Shown here: piece by piece, positions 25,391 through 36,551 of the stretch
How the letters are laid out: the number at the start of each line of letters is the position of its first letter
Position numbering within the stretch: position 1 is the first letter of the stretch
Origin: Hippophae tibetana
Lineage: Eukaryota; Streptophyta; Magnoliopsida; Rosales; Elaeagnaceae
NCBI GenBank assembly: GCA_037013495.1
Contig: CM072807.1
Location: 9,613,001-9,677,000 of the forward strand
Reading direction: 5' to 3'
Length of the DNA stretch: 64,000 nucleotides
The notes under the pieces: model-generated
Told to the model about the DNA's origin: nothing
Database searches by the model: none
What the model saw: only the letters and a program-made list of their open reading frames with translations
Program-made: the position numbers and the translations under genes

Positions 25391-27106
25391 GGGGATTATT
25401 GTATACATTTTTTTTATGCGGCATTTATTTCAACAGAAATTACTGGGAGGTTCTTGATTGTGTTTGGAGCTAAATAGTGATGGGTATAACTTTGGAGTTG
25501 TGTGCAATGTAAGAGGTAGGGTTAGTTACGTTGCTCAAGTTTGTATGTTTTGACATGCCATTTTATTATGAGTGCATCTATTGGTGTTTTTATCCACCAA
25601 TTCTCTTACAATATAAAGCCTTTTGACTCTAGTATGTAAGCAAATATTCTTTTCTTAAAGTTAACAAAGATAAGACGGAGAAAAAAGTTAAAGAAAGTGC
25701 ATGACTTCAGTAGCCTTGCTTACGTTTTGGACTTTTGTCTTAAATTGGTCTGACATGAACCATTGGATGTGATTTTTATAAAAAGTCAGTCTGTGATTGG
25801 AATAGCCGAATTCAAAATTTTGGCCGAACTTGGTCGAAGTGGCCAATTTTGAACAACATAGATCAAATCTTTAATTTAGATATGTATTCAAAAATTTAAG
25901 ATGATAGCAATATGGCATCCGAAAGCATTGATAATCGATCTCAACCTACCGAATCTTTATGCTTTGTGGCCTTCATGATATATAATGTACAACTGATGAC
26001 GATGTGTCGTACGTGAGAATCTAATGTTTTACTTTTTAGTAGCTGTCTTCCTACCCAATTTAGAACATTCAAAACCCAATCTATAGCAAAAAGAGAAGGA
26101 AAAAAAATATTAGTTCAAATATCTTGTCTATATAAATGAATGCATGTATTCTCATGGTTGGGCACGTTTCATATTATAATTAGTGTGATCTTAGCATTAT
26201 TCCTTTATAAATTAGGTGAGGTACATTCTGATGAGTAGAAACTTATAAGATGATAATATATGAGAGGATAATAAACGAACGGGATACTAAAAGTGTTCTC
26301 CGCCGACTGTGTAAGCTAGAGATGATTTTGGAAAGAGGTGGACCTTTTGTATGGGAAAATGATATGTTTGGTTGGTAAGGGGAATATAAATGATAATATA
26401 AACAATACAATTATTATTTTGTTTGTTTAAACAGTAAAATTATAAATAAAATAAAATTATAAAATGATAAATTTTTTTTTAAATTAAATAAAATAAGAAA
26501 AATAATGAATGATTATAAAAATATGTGAAGAAAATATAACATTTTTAGAGTATTTTTGAGATGTATGAGATAAATGAGCATTATTGCTACTGATGTAATG
26601 TTTTACATTTTATTTTAAATTAACAGTTAAATCAAATATATAAATTCTTGAATTATTTTCATTACCACTCATGTTCACTCATGTTGTTATGAATCAAACA
26701 TGACTTTAAAGTAGTGTTTTATGTCATTACTTTCTTATGATATTTGATTTGATTATTTAATTCTTTTTTGTCCTCTCCCATTGATTTTAATGATTTAGGT
26801 AAGTAGTGGTATAAAACTATGAATCTAAATCTTTGGAGGTAGTCCATTATTCTTTTGGAAATGAATGTTGTTACTAATCTTAATGCAAGTAGAATGCATC
26901 AAATTCTAAGAGGCTAATTAGTTGAAATTTTTATTTATTCGACTTTGACAACTTTTTGGATCATATTTGTTTTCTCGTATATAGCCATCACCTTGAAGAA
27001 AAAAAAACAAAAAACAAAAATGTAGTATATGCTGTTAAAAATCATGATCCTTGTTCATATACAAGCTTATATATCAATTTTAATATGTTCTATGGTAAAT
27101 ATGGTA
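25391..27106. other. Intergenic DNA between UAP and the hAT transposon
   Basis: The first 250 bases should be the UAP 3' untranslated region. Beyond that I see no gene. The MITE-like block 26364-26701 is listed separately; the remainder is unremarkable A/T-rich sequence up to the hAT target duplication at 27107. Confidence 0.65.
26364..26701. mobile_element. MITE-like element (TGTTTGGTT family), copy 2
   Basis: Starts ATGTTTGGTTGGTAA and ends with the near-complement TTATGAATCAAACAT, an imperfect inverted repeat of about 15 bases with three mismatches. The A/T-rich interior resembles 4464-4782. There is no coding content and no confirmed target duplication. Confidence 0.5.
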
Positions 27107-27260
27107 GTATTGCATAGGAGTGTTCATCGGATCGAAACCGTTAAGTTTATGCTCATCCGATCCGATCCGAACATCCGATCGGATTGAAGCATCCTAATCC
27201 GCAACCGATCCGATCAAATTTTATATCCGATCAATCCGATCCGTAAAATATTCGGATAGC

Positions 27261-27332
27261 ATCCGATCAATCCGATCAATCCGACCAATCCAAACAATCC
27301 GATCAATCCGACCAATCCGATCAATCCGATCA
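27261..27332. repeat. Eight-unit 9-bp subterminal array of the hAT element
   Basis: Eight consecutive units of ATCCGATCA or close variants (ATCCGACCA twice, ATCCAAACA once), preceded by more irregular ATCCGATC words from 27126. Similar words in the opposite orientation fill 31676-31815 at the other end. Clustered subterminal motifs in hAT elements are generally the transposase-binding sites. Confidence 0.9.
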
Positions 27333-28048
27333 ATAAACTTAATTAATAATATTTTTGAATTAAAAAATTAATTTTTTACATAAATCATAACATAAACTCA
27401 TTTTAATTAAAAGAAACCTTAAAAAATCAAATAAAAAGATTAAAATAAGACTAAAATATTCAAACTTATATAAAACAAAAATAACACAATTAAGTAAATA
27501 ATGATGTCGATTACAATAGTTATTTTAATAAATTTAACAATTCATTTAAACAATAAACAAAAAGATAGTTCACAATAATCTAAACCTAAATTAATTTGAT
27601 CATTTCAATCTTTAACATTCATTGACCATCTTAAAAAAATCTTGTCTTGAATCTTGAGAACAATAGCAAAAAACTTCAATGTGTCATCGTCATCACCTAT
27701 TAGCCATAATTTAAAAAATATTAGTAAATTGATAACTAAATATATATAAAATAATATATGAAATACATATGAAATAAAATAATAATATATCGTACTCAAT
27801 CAAGGGTTATATCCTTAATGTCTCTCAACATATCTACAAAATAGAAGATACATAGAAAGTGATGAGAATATTAAATCATAAGAGAATGATATCAATTACT
27901 AATGAAAATTAAAATAATATTACCTGTTTCAATTGCTTCAATATCATCAAGGGAATCACGAATGTTAATTATTGGTGATGATCGAATCCAGTTCTGAGTA
28001 CAAATTAGTGCTTGGACAGTTTTTGGGGACAATGAGCTTCTAAAAGAA

Positions 28049-30049
28049 TCAATAACCCTCCCCCGTCGAAAATGCAGACTCAGAAGCTACAGTTGATATA
28101 GGCGTAGCTAAAACATCTTTGGCAATCTTGGAAAGAACCTTGTATCTAGATGAGTTCACCTTCCACCAACTTAAAAGATTAAAAGACTCATCATCCATAT
28201 CCTCACATGTCTCACCCAAATATTTATCTACTTCAGTTTGGTTGTCTATCTTTTTTGCATCTTTGACACGTTTTTTATAACGATCCATCCACAGTGAAAA
28301 TGAATCAATGTTACAACTATCCACTTCTTTTGTGTCTAAAAGTTGTGAGCATGTAGCTTGGACATTTGCAGAATACAAAACTAAATACTGATCAAACATA
28401 TTATTCAAAGTTTGTCTAAATTTTTTCATCATATGACCAACCATAATATCATCTTCGTCACACAAAAGATCCAAGAAAATTTTCAAACCTTGTTCCTTAC
28501 GTCTTGGATCAAGCAAAGTTGCAATAAATAAAAAATCATTCATCTTATCTACACCTCCCCAATATTTATTGAACTTTATTATCATTTCTTTTGCCATTTT
28601 GCTTAACAAAAAATCTGTATTTTCACACCAAAAACTCAATTGGTTATGTATGAAACAAATTTGATCCAAAAATAAATTTGAAGTAACATATACAGAACCA
28701 GAAAATCTCAATGTTGCATCATAAAATATTTTCAAAAACCTCACAAATATGTGAGCATTAGACCAATCAAACATATTAGGAGTTTTGCAACTATCATTTC
28801 CAATGTTGAACTCTTGTTTAAATATCACATCATCTTCTTCTAAACGCTCAAAAGCGTTCTGAAATCTTATTGCAACTTCTAACATTAAATAGGTGGAATT
28901 CCACCTTGTTACTACATCTAAACATAAAAGTTTATTAGTATCAATCTTCTCTTGCTCTGCACAATCCTTAAATTTTAACAACCTTGAAGGTGATCCTTTG
29001 ACATATTTCACAACTTCTCTTATCTTACTTATGCTTGAATCATGTTCTTTCAAGCCCTCTCTGACAACCAAATTTAGAATATGAGCTGCACACCTCATAT
29101 GCATATGTTGACCATCTAGTATTGCACCACCCCAATTGTTCACTTTTTTACGCAAGTAAGAAACTAATGTATTATTTGAGCTAGCATTATCCACAGTAAT
29201 AGTAAATATCTTATCAATTCCCCAATCTAACAAGCATTGCTCAATTGCTTTCCCAAGGATATCACCTTTATGACTAGGAACTACACAAAAATTTAAGATT
29301 CTTTTTTGGAGTTTCCAATTATCATCGATGAAGTGAGCAGTGAGACACATATAATTCAAATTTTGAGCAAAAGTCCATATGTCAGTGGTTAAACAAACTC
29401 TTTGAAATGATTTAGAGAAAAATTCTTTTAATTTATCCTTTTCCTTTAAGAAAAGACTCAAGCAATCTCGTGCAATAGTGGTACGAGAAGGAACTTGGAA
29501 CCTTGGTTCTAAAACTCTACTATACTTCTTAAATCCTTCATTCTCAACATGACTAAATGGCAATTCATCAACTATAATCATTTCTGTAAGTGCAAGCATA
29601 CAAGCCTCAATACTGAATGTGTGTGCAACAAGTACACCTTCTTTATTGTTTGTGACATTTTCAAAAGCTAAAGTTTTTTGCTTCTTCTCATATCTACCAG
29701 GAAATAATTTACATTGCATAGCAATATGAGCATTTAAGTTTGATGTACCAGACTTGCTGGATACATACACATACTCCCTTGAACAATATTTACATCTCGC
29801 CTTACGATCTAAGCCTTCACCCACTATATCAAAATGTTTCCAGGCAGAAGAGGGAGGTTTAGAAAACTTTCGCTTACCTTTTCCATCATAGGTATCTATA
29901 GAAGGTTCAGGTTTGTCATTCAATGCTAGATCTTTAGTTTCTGGTGGAGCATTTTGTGGATTTTTATATTGATTTTCAACATCATGGGTAGCGCTTGCAC
30001 TTCCGGTGGTTGCAAGTGGACTATCCATAGTAGAGGTATTTTTTTCCAT
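28049..30049 (-). pseudogene. hAT transposase (zinc-finger BED, RICESLEEPER/DAYSLEEPER type), frameshifted near the C-terminus
   Basis: Transposase of the surrounding hAT element; it would bind the element ends and cut and paste it. The 666-residue ORF has a BED zinc finger (WKHFDIVG at 70-77, C86, C89, H108, C113). The catalytic core follows: CLTTDIWTFAQNLNYMCLTA carries the first acidic residue, then a CAAHILNLVV motif, then TRWNSTYLML. The hAT dimerisation domain begins (WWKVNSSRYKVLSKIAKDVL, STVASESAFSTG), but the ORF stops three residues later with EGY. The following bases (28050 down to about 27925) stay open in another frame and encode the expected rest of the domain (RVIDSFRSSLSPKTVQALI), so a small indel in the G-run at about 28058-28062 truncated the protein. 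The C-terminal dimerisation surface is normally required, so this copy is probably inactive unless the frameshift is a sequencing error. Confidence 0.88.
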
Positions 30050-31179
30050 CTAAGATAAAGTGAGACACAATCAACTTAATGCAATAAACACATTGTGTAG
30101 AAAAATAGTTGTTATAATGTAAAGAAGCAGATTTACAACCAAAGTAATACAATTTCTCATGTTCCTCCTATAGATAAACAAGAGTAGACTAATGTCAATC
30201 TCAATTTTAGCAGCAAACTTCATACTGATATAACATAGTAAACAAAACAAATTTTTTAGACCTCATCAAATTAAATTATCAAAATGTGAACCCTCTAATC
30301 AAAAATATATAGCTTAGATAGAAGCATATAGATTTACAGAGAAATTAACATACACTGTTATATATATAAGTAATATGAAACTTACATTATTCTTATACTA
30401 ACATTTTAAAATTAAGTGTCTTATGTTACTTAAACATCATATAAAATTTACATGATATTAAAGCTTTAATCAACCAATAAGCCTAAAAAGAAAAAAAGAA
30501 TTAATGGTTCTCCTGCAAAAAAATACATAGATCTTGTAAAAAGAAAGAAAAACAAATGATTAAAATACAATTAGAACATAATAAAATAAAATTAAAAATA
30601 TTAAGTGTACATTCACTTTGATAATGATGTTAATGTATAAAAAAATAGTTTTAGATTAGTTAAAAAATATATATAAATAATGTTAGACTAGTTATAAATG
30701 GTATGAAATTTAACTTATTATAAAGTTAAAACTTTTAAAACCGAATAGGTTATGTTACTTATAAAATAGTGTTATATAACACCACTGAGATGATTCATCG
30801 TACATAGTTTCTAGTTTTTAGGAAAATATAGCTTTGAACATCCCAATTGTCATTATAAGAAATTTACATATAACATAGTGCCGAATTGGATAGAAATTGG
30901 ACTAAATGTGCTAAAGTAAGTTTTTAGTGTTAAATACATTTGTCCTGATTTATTTATTTATTTATTATTAATACTACTACTATTGTTACTATTATTATTA
31001 AGGATATTATTATTATATTTACTGTTGGGAGAATAGTGAGTGTATGAAGAGTAGTTCTGCATTCTCTCTTTCATAGTTTCTATTGGCTTTTAGTTGTGCT
31101 AGTATATATAGTCTCCATCATTTTGATCTTTTCCAAGAGCTTAGAGTTACTTAATGCAGTCATCAATCCATTCATATCT

Positions 31180-31420
31180 TTAAGCAGCAGCGGCAGCAGA
31201 GAAGGAGCAGCAGCGGCAGCAGAGAAGGAGCAGCAGCAGTGGCAGCAGAGAAGGAGGATCAGCAGCGGCAGCAGCGAAGGAGGAGCAGTAGCAGCAGCAG
31301 AGAAGGAGGAGGAGCAACAACAGCAGTAGAGAAGGAGGAGGAGCAGCAGCAGCAGCAGCAGAGAAGGAGAGAAGGAGGAGCAGCAGCCAAGCAGAGTAGG
31401 GAAATAGAGAATCCTGAGAT
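31180..31420. repeat. CAG/GAAGGAG-rich imperfect tandem repeat inside the hAT element
   Basis: Repeated AGCAGCGGCAGCAGAGAAGG-type units with variable CAG run lengths, in the leader region of the element upstream of the transposase. ORFs across it encode only low-complexity Ser/Gln/Glu/Arg/Ala and are not taken as genes. Confidence 0.85.
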
Positions 31421-31516
31421 AGAGGCAGGGAGCAGCTGGGAAAATACTTAGGTTAAGAACTGAGAATTCTGAGATAGAGGCAGGGAGCAGCTGGGAAAAT
31501 AATTAGGTTAAGAATA
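31407..31516. repeat. 55-bp tandem duplication inside the hAT element
   Basis: Two copies starting at 31407 and 31462 (GAGAAT(C/T)CTGAGATAGAGG...), differing at only a few bases, followed by TTAGG repeats at 31538-31557 (AGGTT four times). Confidence 0.85.
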
Positions 31517-32381
31517 GTGAATAGTTATGCGGGTAAGGTTAGGTTAGGTTAGGTTATAATAATAATTAGGTTTATTAATTATTATATATATATTTTTAAA
31601 TAATATATTAAATATATATATATATATTTAATTTAATAAATATATATTAATTAAATATATATATAATTAATTTCGGTCGGATCGGATCGGATCAGATGAA
31701 TCGTAGTGAAATACGCCATTCGATCCGCACTTAACGGATGAAAAAAATTTACATCCGATCCGACCATCGGATTGGATCGGATCGGATGAAAAATCAACGG
31801 ATCGGATCAGATGATCGGATTATTTGCACACCCCTAGTATTACATGCTAAATATGGTTAATATTCAATATATATGTTATATAGAAGAAGTACTATTAGGG
31901 AGAAAGAATACAATTTGAATGAAATTATTTTAGCATTGTGTCTTTAAAGATGATGAAATGTTGTAATCTTAAAATGTTCCGTTTTTTAAAGAAAAATGTT
32001 GCTAATGTTCCTAACCATAAAAAATACTATGTAAAGTAGGTTTATAAAATAATTTCAGATTTTAACATTAATATTAGTAGATATTATGACTTGTCATTAG
32101 TGTTAGTTACAATTTAATTACACTAATTATATCATGTAATGCTATTGGTTGCCTTATATCAATTGGTGCTATATATAGCCATTATGTAACAATCTTTTTG
32201 ATCATTGAATGAGAAGTTCGTTTCACGTCTTTCCTTCTTGCTTTTTTGCATTATCATAGTTTGGTATAATATCAGAGCTCTAGGTTAGGGTTTTGCAATT
32301 CTTCAAAAAAAAACAAGTTTTTTTCTTATTCTCGACTGATGATTCTTACTGTTTTTGCAAAAAAAAAATTTGATTGTAACT

Positions 32382-33045
32382 ATGGCGAATTCGAGTAATT
32401 TAGGAAATAGTATCACACATGAATAACTTGATGTACAATCTATATCAACTGTATCAGTTCCCTCTATCAATATGAGCATTCCTATCAAATTAGATCGATC
32501 TAATTACTTGTTATGGAAAGAGCAACTACTGTGTGTAATCATATCATATGGTGTTGAGGAATATATTGATAGAATTTTTGCGATTCCAGTAAATATCATC
32601 CTGGTAGTAGCAAAAGTACTCTTGAGTTTTCTACTTGAAAGTGCACTAATGGTACAATTCGCAGCTGGATATATGATTTTGTGTTATCTAACGTATTTGG
32701 CTAGCTAACTAGTACTACTACTGCATATGATCTATGGCACACATATGCGAAAGTGTTTACCTTTTCAGCTAAGTCAAGAGTTATGGAATTAAAGCTTCAA
32801 TTACAAACTGTTTAAAAAGATAGTCTGCATGTTGATGAATATCTTATGAAGATCAAGATAATTTATGATAGCCTCAATTCAATTGGAGAACCTATTCCAT
32901 CTAAGGATCTAATTTTTCATGGAATATCTGGATTGGATCAGTGCTATAATGCTTTTTTCTGTAACATTGTTGATCACACAAGTGAGATAACTCTTGAAGA
33001 GTTTCACAGTAAGTTGTTGGTATATTATCATAGACCTCAATAATA
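32382..33045 (+). pseudogene. Copia 1 gag remnant (UBN2-type)
   Basis: Opens MANSSNLGNSITHE followed by an in-frame stop, then IPIKLDRSNYLLWKEQLLCV, the standard start of plant copia gag polyproteins, and later ELKLQLQT, YLMKIKIIYDSLNSIGEPIP and ISGLDQCYNAF, typical of the UBN2 gag domain. Several stops break the frame. It lies directly after the left LTR and primer-binding site. Confidence 0.75.
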
Positions 33046-34979
33046 AGAAGAGGAAGAATAACAATTCTATCATACTAATATGGTCAAGATATAAGCATTG
33101 TTTGTCTCTAGAGGTTCTGAGCTCTGAGTCTCAACAGTCTACTCAAGACAAAGATTAGAATTCTACAAATAGAGGTAAAGGGCATAGTTAATGTAGAGGA
33201 AGATGGCATGGTGTTCAATGTTAATTTTATGAAGAAAAAAAAAGGTCACATCACCTCCACCTAATATAAGCTCAAGAGTCTACTATCAGGCATCTCTTCT
33301 TCTAACTCACAAGCAAAAACTGGTGCTTCAACATACGTAGCTAGTGGTGATGGTGATTCAGATTAGTCTTGGGTGCTTAATAATAAAGCAACTCATCATT
33401 TAACTAACGATGCTTCAAATTTGGGTAATCCAACTCATTTCTCAGGTGTGTTCTTGTAGGTTATGGTGTCTTCATCCCTATATCTTATTATGGTCATGCT
33501 TTCTTGAAAAATCATATTAATCACTTGTTTCTTTCCAAAGTCTTACACACCATATATCACTATGAATCTTGTTTATGTTTATCAAATTTGTGAAGACAAT
33601 GATGTCTTTGTAGAGTTTCACTCATACTTTCTTTTTATTAAGGATAGGGTTTTGAAGAAGGTGCTTCTTAAAGATCTATCGATAGAGGGCTATATAAGCT
33701 TATCTATGGATCAAGTGCTGCTTATCAACCTTCTCTAGTTCCTTTTGCTACTTTGGTTGCCTCTTCTATTTGGCATGATCTCTGGCTCATGTCTTAGACT
33801 TCATTGTTCAATTTTTTTAGCTATGCATCATATAAATGTAATAAAGTCTTTTAATAATTCTGTTTGTGAGTTATGTTAGTTGGTTAAATCGCACAAGCAA
33901 CATTTTGTTCATGGGAGTCATGACACTGTATGTTTACCTTTTAAACTTTTATATATAGATGTTTAGGGACCCTCTGCTTTGTCTTCTATTAATGTGGAGA
34001 AATATTTCTTGTTAATGGATATACTTTCTTTCTTCCAAAGCTCAAGTTTGTTCCATTTTTCTTCAATTTAAAAGAATGGTAGAATGTTAGTTTAATGCTC
34101 ATATAAAGTCTATTTAGGGGGATGGTATAAGTGAATTCAAGCATTTGGCTTATGTTTTAGCACACAGTGGTATAATATTTTGAACCACTTGTCCCCATTC
34201 TTCTAAACAAAATTGCATGTTGAAAGTAGGCATAGTAGGGTTGTTGATATAGGTCTTGCTCTTTTATTGCATGCTCACATGCCTTAGACTTACTAGACAT
34301 ATGCTCTGTGCATTGCTCTCTTTATGTTGAATCATGTACCTTCCAAAATTCTTTAGTTTCAATGACCTTATTTGTTGCTATATAAAAGGGAGCCTAATAA
34401 TTAATTTCTTAGAGTTTTTGGAAGTCTATGTTATCCTTGCCTTCGTCCTTATAGAAAAACAAACTTGATGCTAAATCAACCTCGTGTGTGTTCATTGGCT
34501 ATGCACTTAATTAGTAAGGTTACTTGTGTCTTGAAAAATCAATTGGGAAAATTTTCACAAGTAGGCATGTTGTTTTTACTAAGAATATTTTCCTTATCAT
34601 ATGCCATTGTACTCACAATCCTCTACTACATCTCTACCAATTTCCCCTCCAATTTGTGGTTCTTCTATTCATGTTCCTAGGTTTATGTGTCATGTCTCTT
34701 CTCAGTTTTCTTCTAGTGATGTCCCTACATCTATGAGTGTTGGTTGTGTGCCTGCATTATTCTTACCCATTGAGCCTAATGCTTCATATGTCCCTACCTC
34801 ACCTTCGATTTCTCGTGACAATTGTGTACAATCTCCACAATTTGGTCCATCTATTTTGCCAACCTTGTCTATATTATGTAATAATCTATTCTACCTACGG
34901 TGTCGACACAATTTACACAACTTGTGCACTCTGTTGTTCCTTTGGTCAATAAACCTCCCTCTTCTTTCATCTGCTCCTA

Positions 34980-35480
34980 CCACAACTCATACGAAGGAAT
35001 TGAAACATGTTCTCAAATACCTTTATGGGACTTCTTCCCTTAGGTTGCACATTTTAAGTCTAGTTCTCATTGGATATTCAAATACAAATTAGAGAGTATG
35101 TTATGATGATCATGAGAGTGTGGATGCTTATTATGTGTTTTTAAGTGAGTGCTTGGTGTCTCAGGTTTCCTATATATAGAGAGTTATCTCTTGTTCTTCA
35201 ACCAAGAATGAGTATAGAGCTCTTGCTACTTTGGCTATTGAATTGAAATGGATTCGATCCCTACTTAGCGAGGTATGATTCCAACCTAAACAGATTTCTC
35301 TAATTTTATGCGATAATATTAGTGATGAATATTTGAGCAAGAACTTTATTATGCATCAATGCATCAAACACATTGATATTAATATTCATTTTATTCGTGA
35401 ACAAGTGTTTAATAAGTAATTGGCGTAGATTATTGTCTTACATAAGATCAACTCATTGATTTACTTACCAAACATTTGCC
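34980..35480 (+). pseudogene. Copia 1 RNase H remnant
   Basis: KELKHVLKYLYGTSSLRL followed, with frameshifts, by STKNEYRALATLAIELKWIR and HIDINIHFIREQV match the RNase H and C-terminal end of copia polyproteins. It lies just upstream of the purine tract and right LTR, as expected. It is not functional. Confidence 0.75.
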
Positions 35481-35736
35481 TCATTATTTATTGAATTGAG
35501 ACGTAAACTCATGGTGCTTATGTCACCTTAAGTTTGAGGGGACATAGTAGATATTATTACATGTCATTAGATATATGTTAAATATTGTACAAATTATCAT
35601 ATTATAGTATAATTTTAGAGTTAATTACAAGTTAGTTACACTAATTATTTTATGTAATGTTATTGGTTATCTTATATCAAATAGTGTTATATATAGCTAT
35701 TATGTAACAATCTTTTAATTATTGAATGAGAAGTTT

Positions 35737-36551
35737 CGGTAAAATTTGAATTGTTTTAGATTCACTTAGTAATATTTTATTTTAAAATTATTTATGTAGG
35801 CTTATTGATTATTTTAGAAAAAATATTGTTTAGATTTGTGTGCATTTAATCTATTAAATTATAAAGAAATTTTTTATTCGGAAGAATCAATTAAAAATAA
35901 ATAATATTATATTTTAAGTAAATTATTAAAACATGATTAAAATTTAATAATTCAATAATAATAAAATGATAATTAATATGATTTTTTTTAAAATATTGTT
36001 TATTTTCATGCTTTGTATTTTAATTTTTTTTTTCTGAAAAATAAAAATAATACATTTAAATATTTTTTATTAAAATATTATTATTAATAATTATTTTTTA
36101 AATAATTTTATATTAAATTTCTCTTTTATTTCATTAATATATTATATTTTAATTATTTAACAGATAATATATTTTAATAAAAAATATTAAAATAATATAA
36201 TTTTTCATCGATTATGGACTAGTACACCTTCCTCAAATTTTTTTTTTTTTTTTTTTTGACGGATATTAAAACTGAAATCGAAATTTTTACTTAAATTTCT
36301 GTAAAATTTAGAGTACAAATGTATCCAACGAACGCTGAAATTTTTCATTCAACACCAATACTTTCTTGTTTGAGATTGCACTGTAATTTAACGGGAAAGA
36401 ACCAAATATTTATTTAATTGAGGTTAGATTTGAATCTCCAAAAGAAGTTGGATAAATAAATCACAAAGCCACAAAGGCTATGATCAAATAGTTCTAGCGT
36501 ATTCCAGATCATCCCGTATAAGTGTACACGGCGAAATCGGTGCGCTCCAAA
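35737..36551. other. A/T-rich intergenic DNA
   Basis: No gene recognised. It contains a poly-T run of about 19 (36239-36257). The last 200 bases become less A/T-rich and may be the old promoter and leader of the YEATS-type pseudogene that follows. Confidence 0.6.

Larger units (their letters stand above)
27107..31844 (-). mobile_element. Full-length hAT-superfamily DNA transposon with target duplication
   Basis: The element body is 27115-31836 (4722 bp). Its flanks, GTATTGCA (27107-27114) and GTATTACA (31837-31844), are an 8-bp target duplication with one mismatch, the length made by hAT transposases. The terminal inverted repeats are TAGGAGTGTTCA on the left and TAGGGGTGTGCA read inward from the right, 10 of 12 matching. 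Subterminal regions on both sides are packed with ATCCGAT/ATCGGAT words in mirror orientation. The transposase ORF lies on the minus strand with about 1.8 kb of leader at the right. The single mismatch in the target duplication and a transposase frameshift suggest an element that is not brand new but still young. It inserted in intergenic DNA downstream of UAP. Confidence 0.93.
32075..35736 (+). mobile_element. Decayed Ty1-copia retrotransposon 1, internally deleted
   Basis: Related terminal blocks lie at about 32075-32259 and 35545-35736. Both begin TAGTAGATATTA and contain GTTAGTTACA...TAATTA, TATATATAGC(C/T)ATTATGTAACAATC and TTGAATGAGAAGTT. The right copy has an extra A/T-rich stretch of roughly 60 bases and lacks the end of the left copy. 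A primer-binding site related to the initiator-Met tRNA complement follows the left LTR (about 32260), and a purine tract (GTTTGAGGGGA) precedes the right LTR. The internal 3.3 kb is shorter than a normal copia interior; gag and the RNase H end are recognisable, but most of the reverse transcriptase is not. Many stops and frameshifts make it inactive. Confidence 0.8.

Noticed and set aside
27261..27332. Regular 9-bp repeats as a possible CRISPR-like array
   Set aside because: Units are contiguous without unique spacers and belong to the subterminal region of a hAT transposon in a plant genome.
31096..31451. Overlapping plus-strand ORFs rich in Gln, Ser, Glu and Ala
   Set aside because: They are translations of the CAG/GAAGGAG repeat inside the hAT element; overlapping frames all stay open, and there is no domain.
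31538..31557. AGGTT/TTAGG run as a telomere remnant
   Set aside because: Plant telomeres use TTTAGGG; only about four units are present and they lie inside a transposon.
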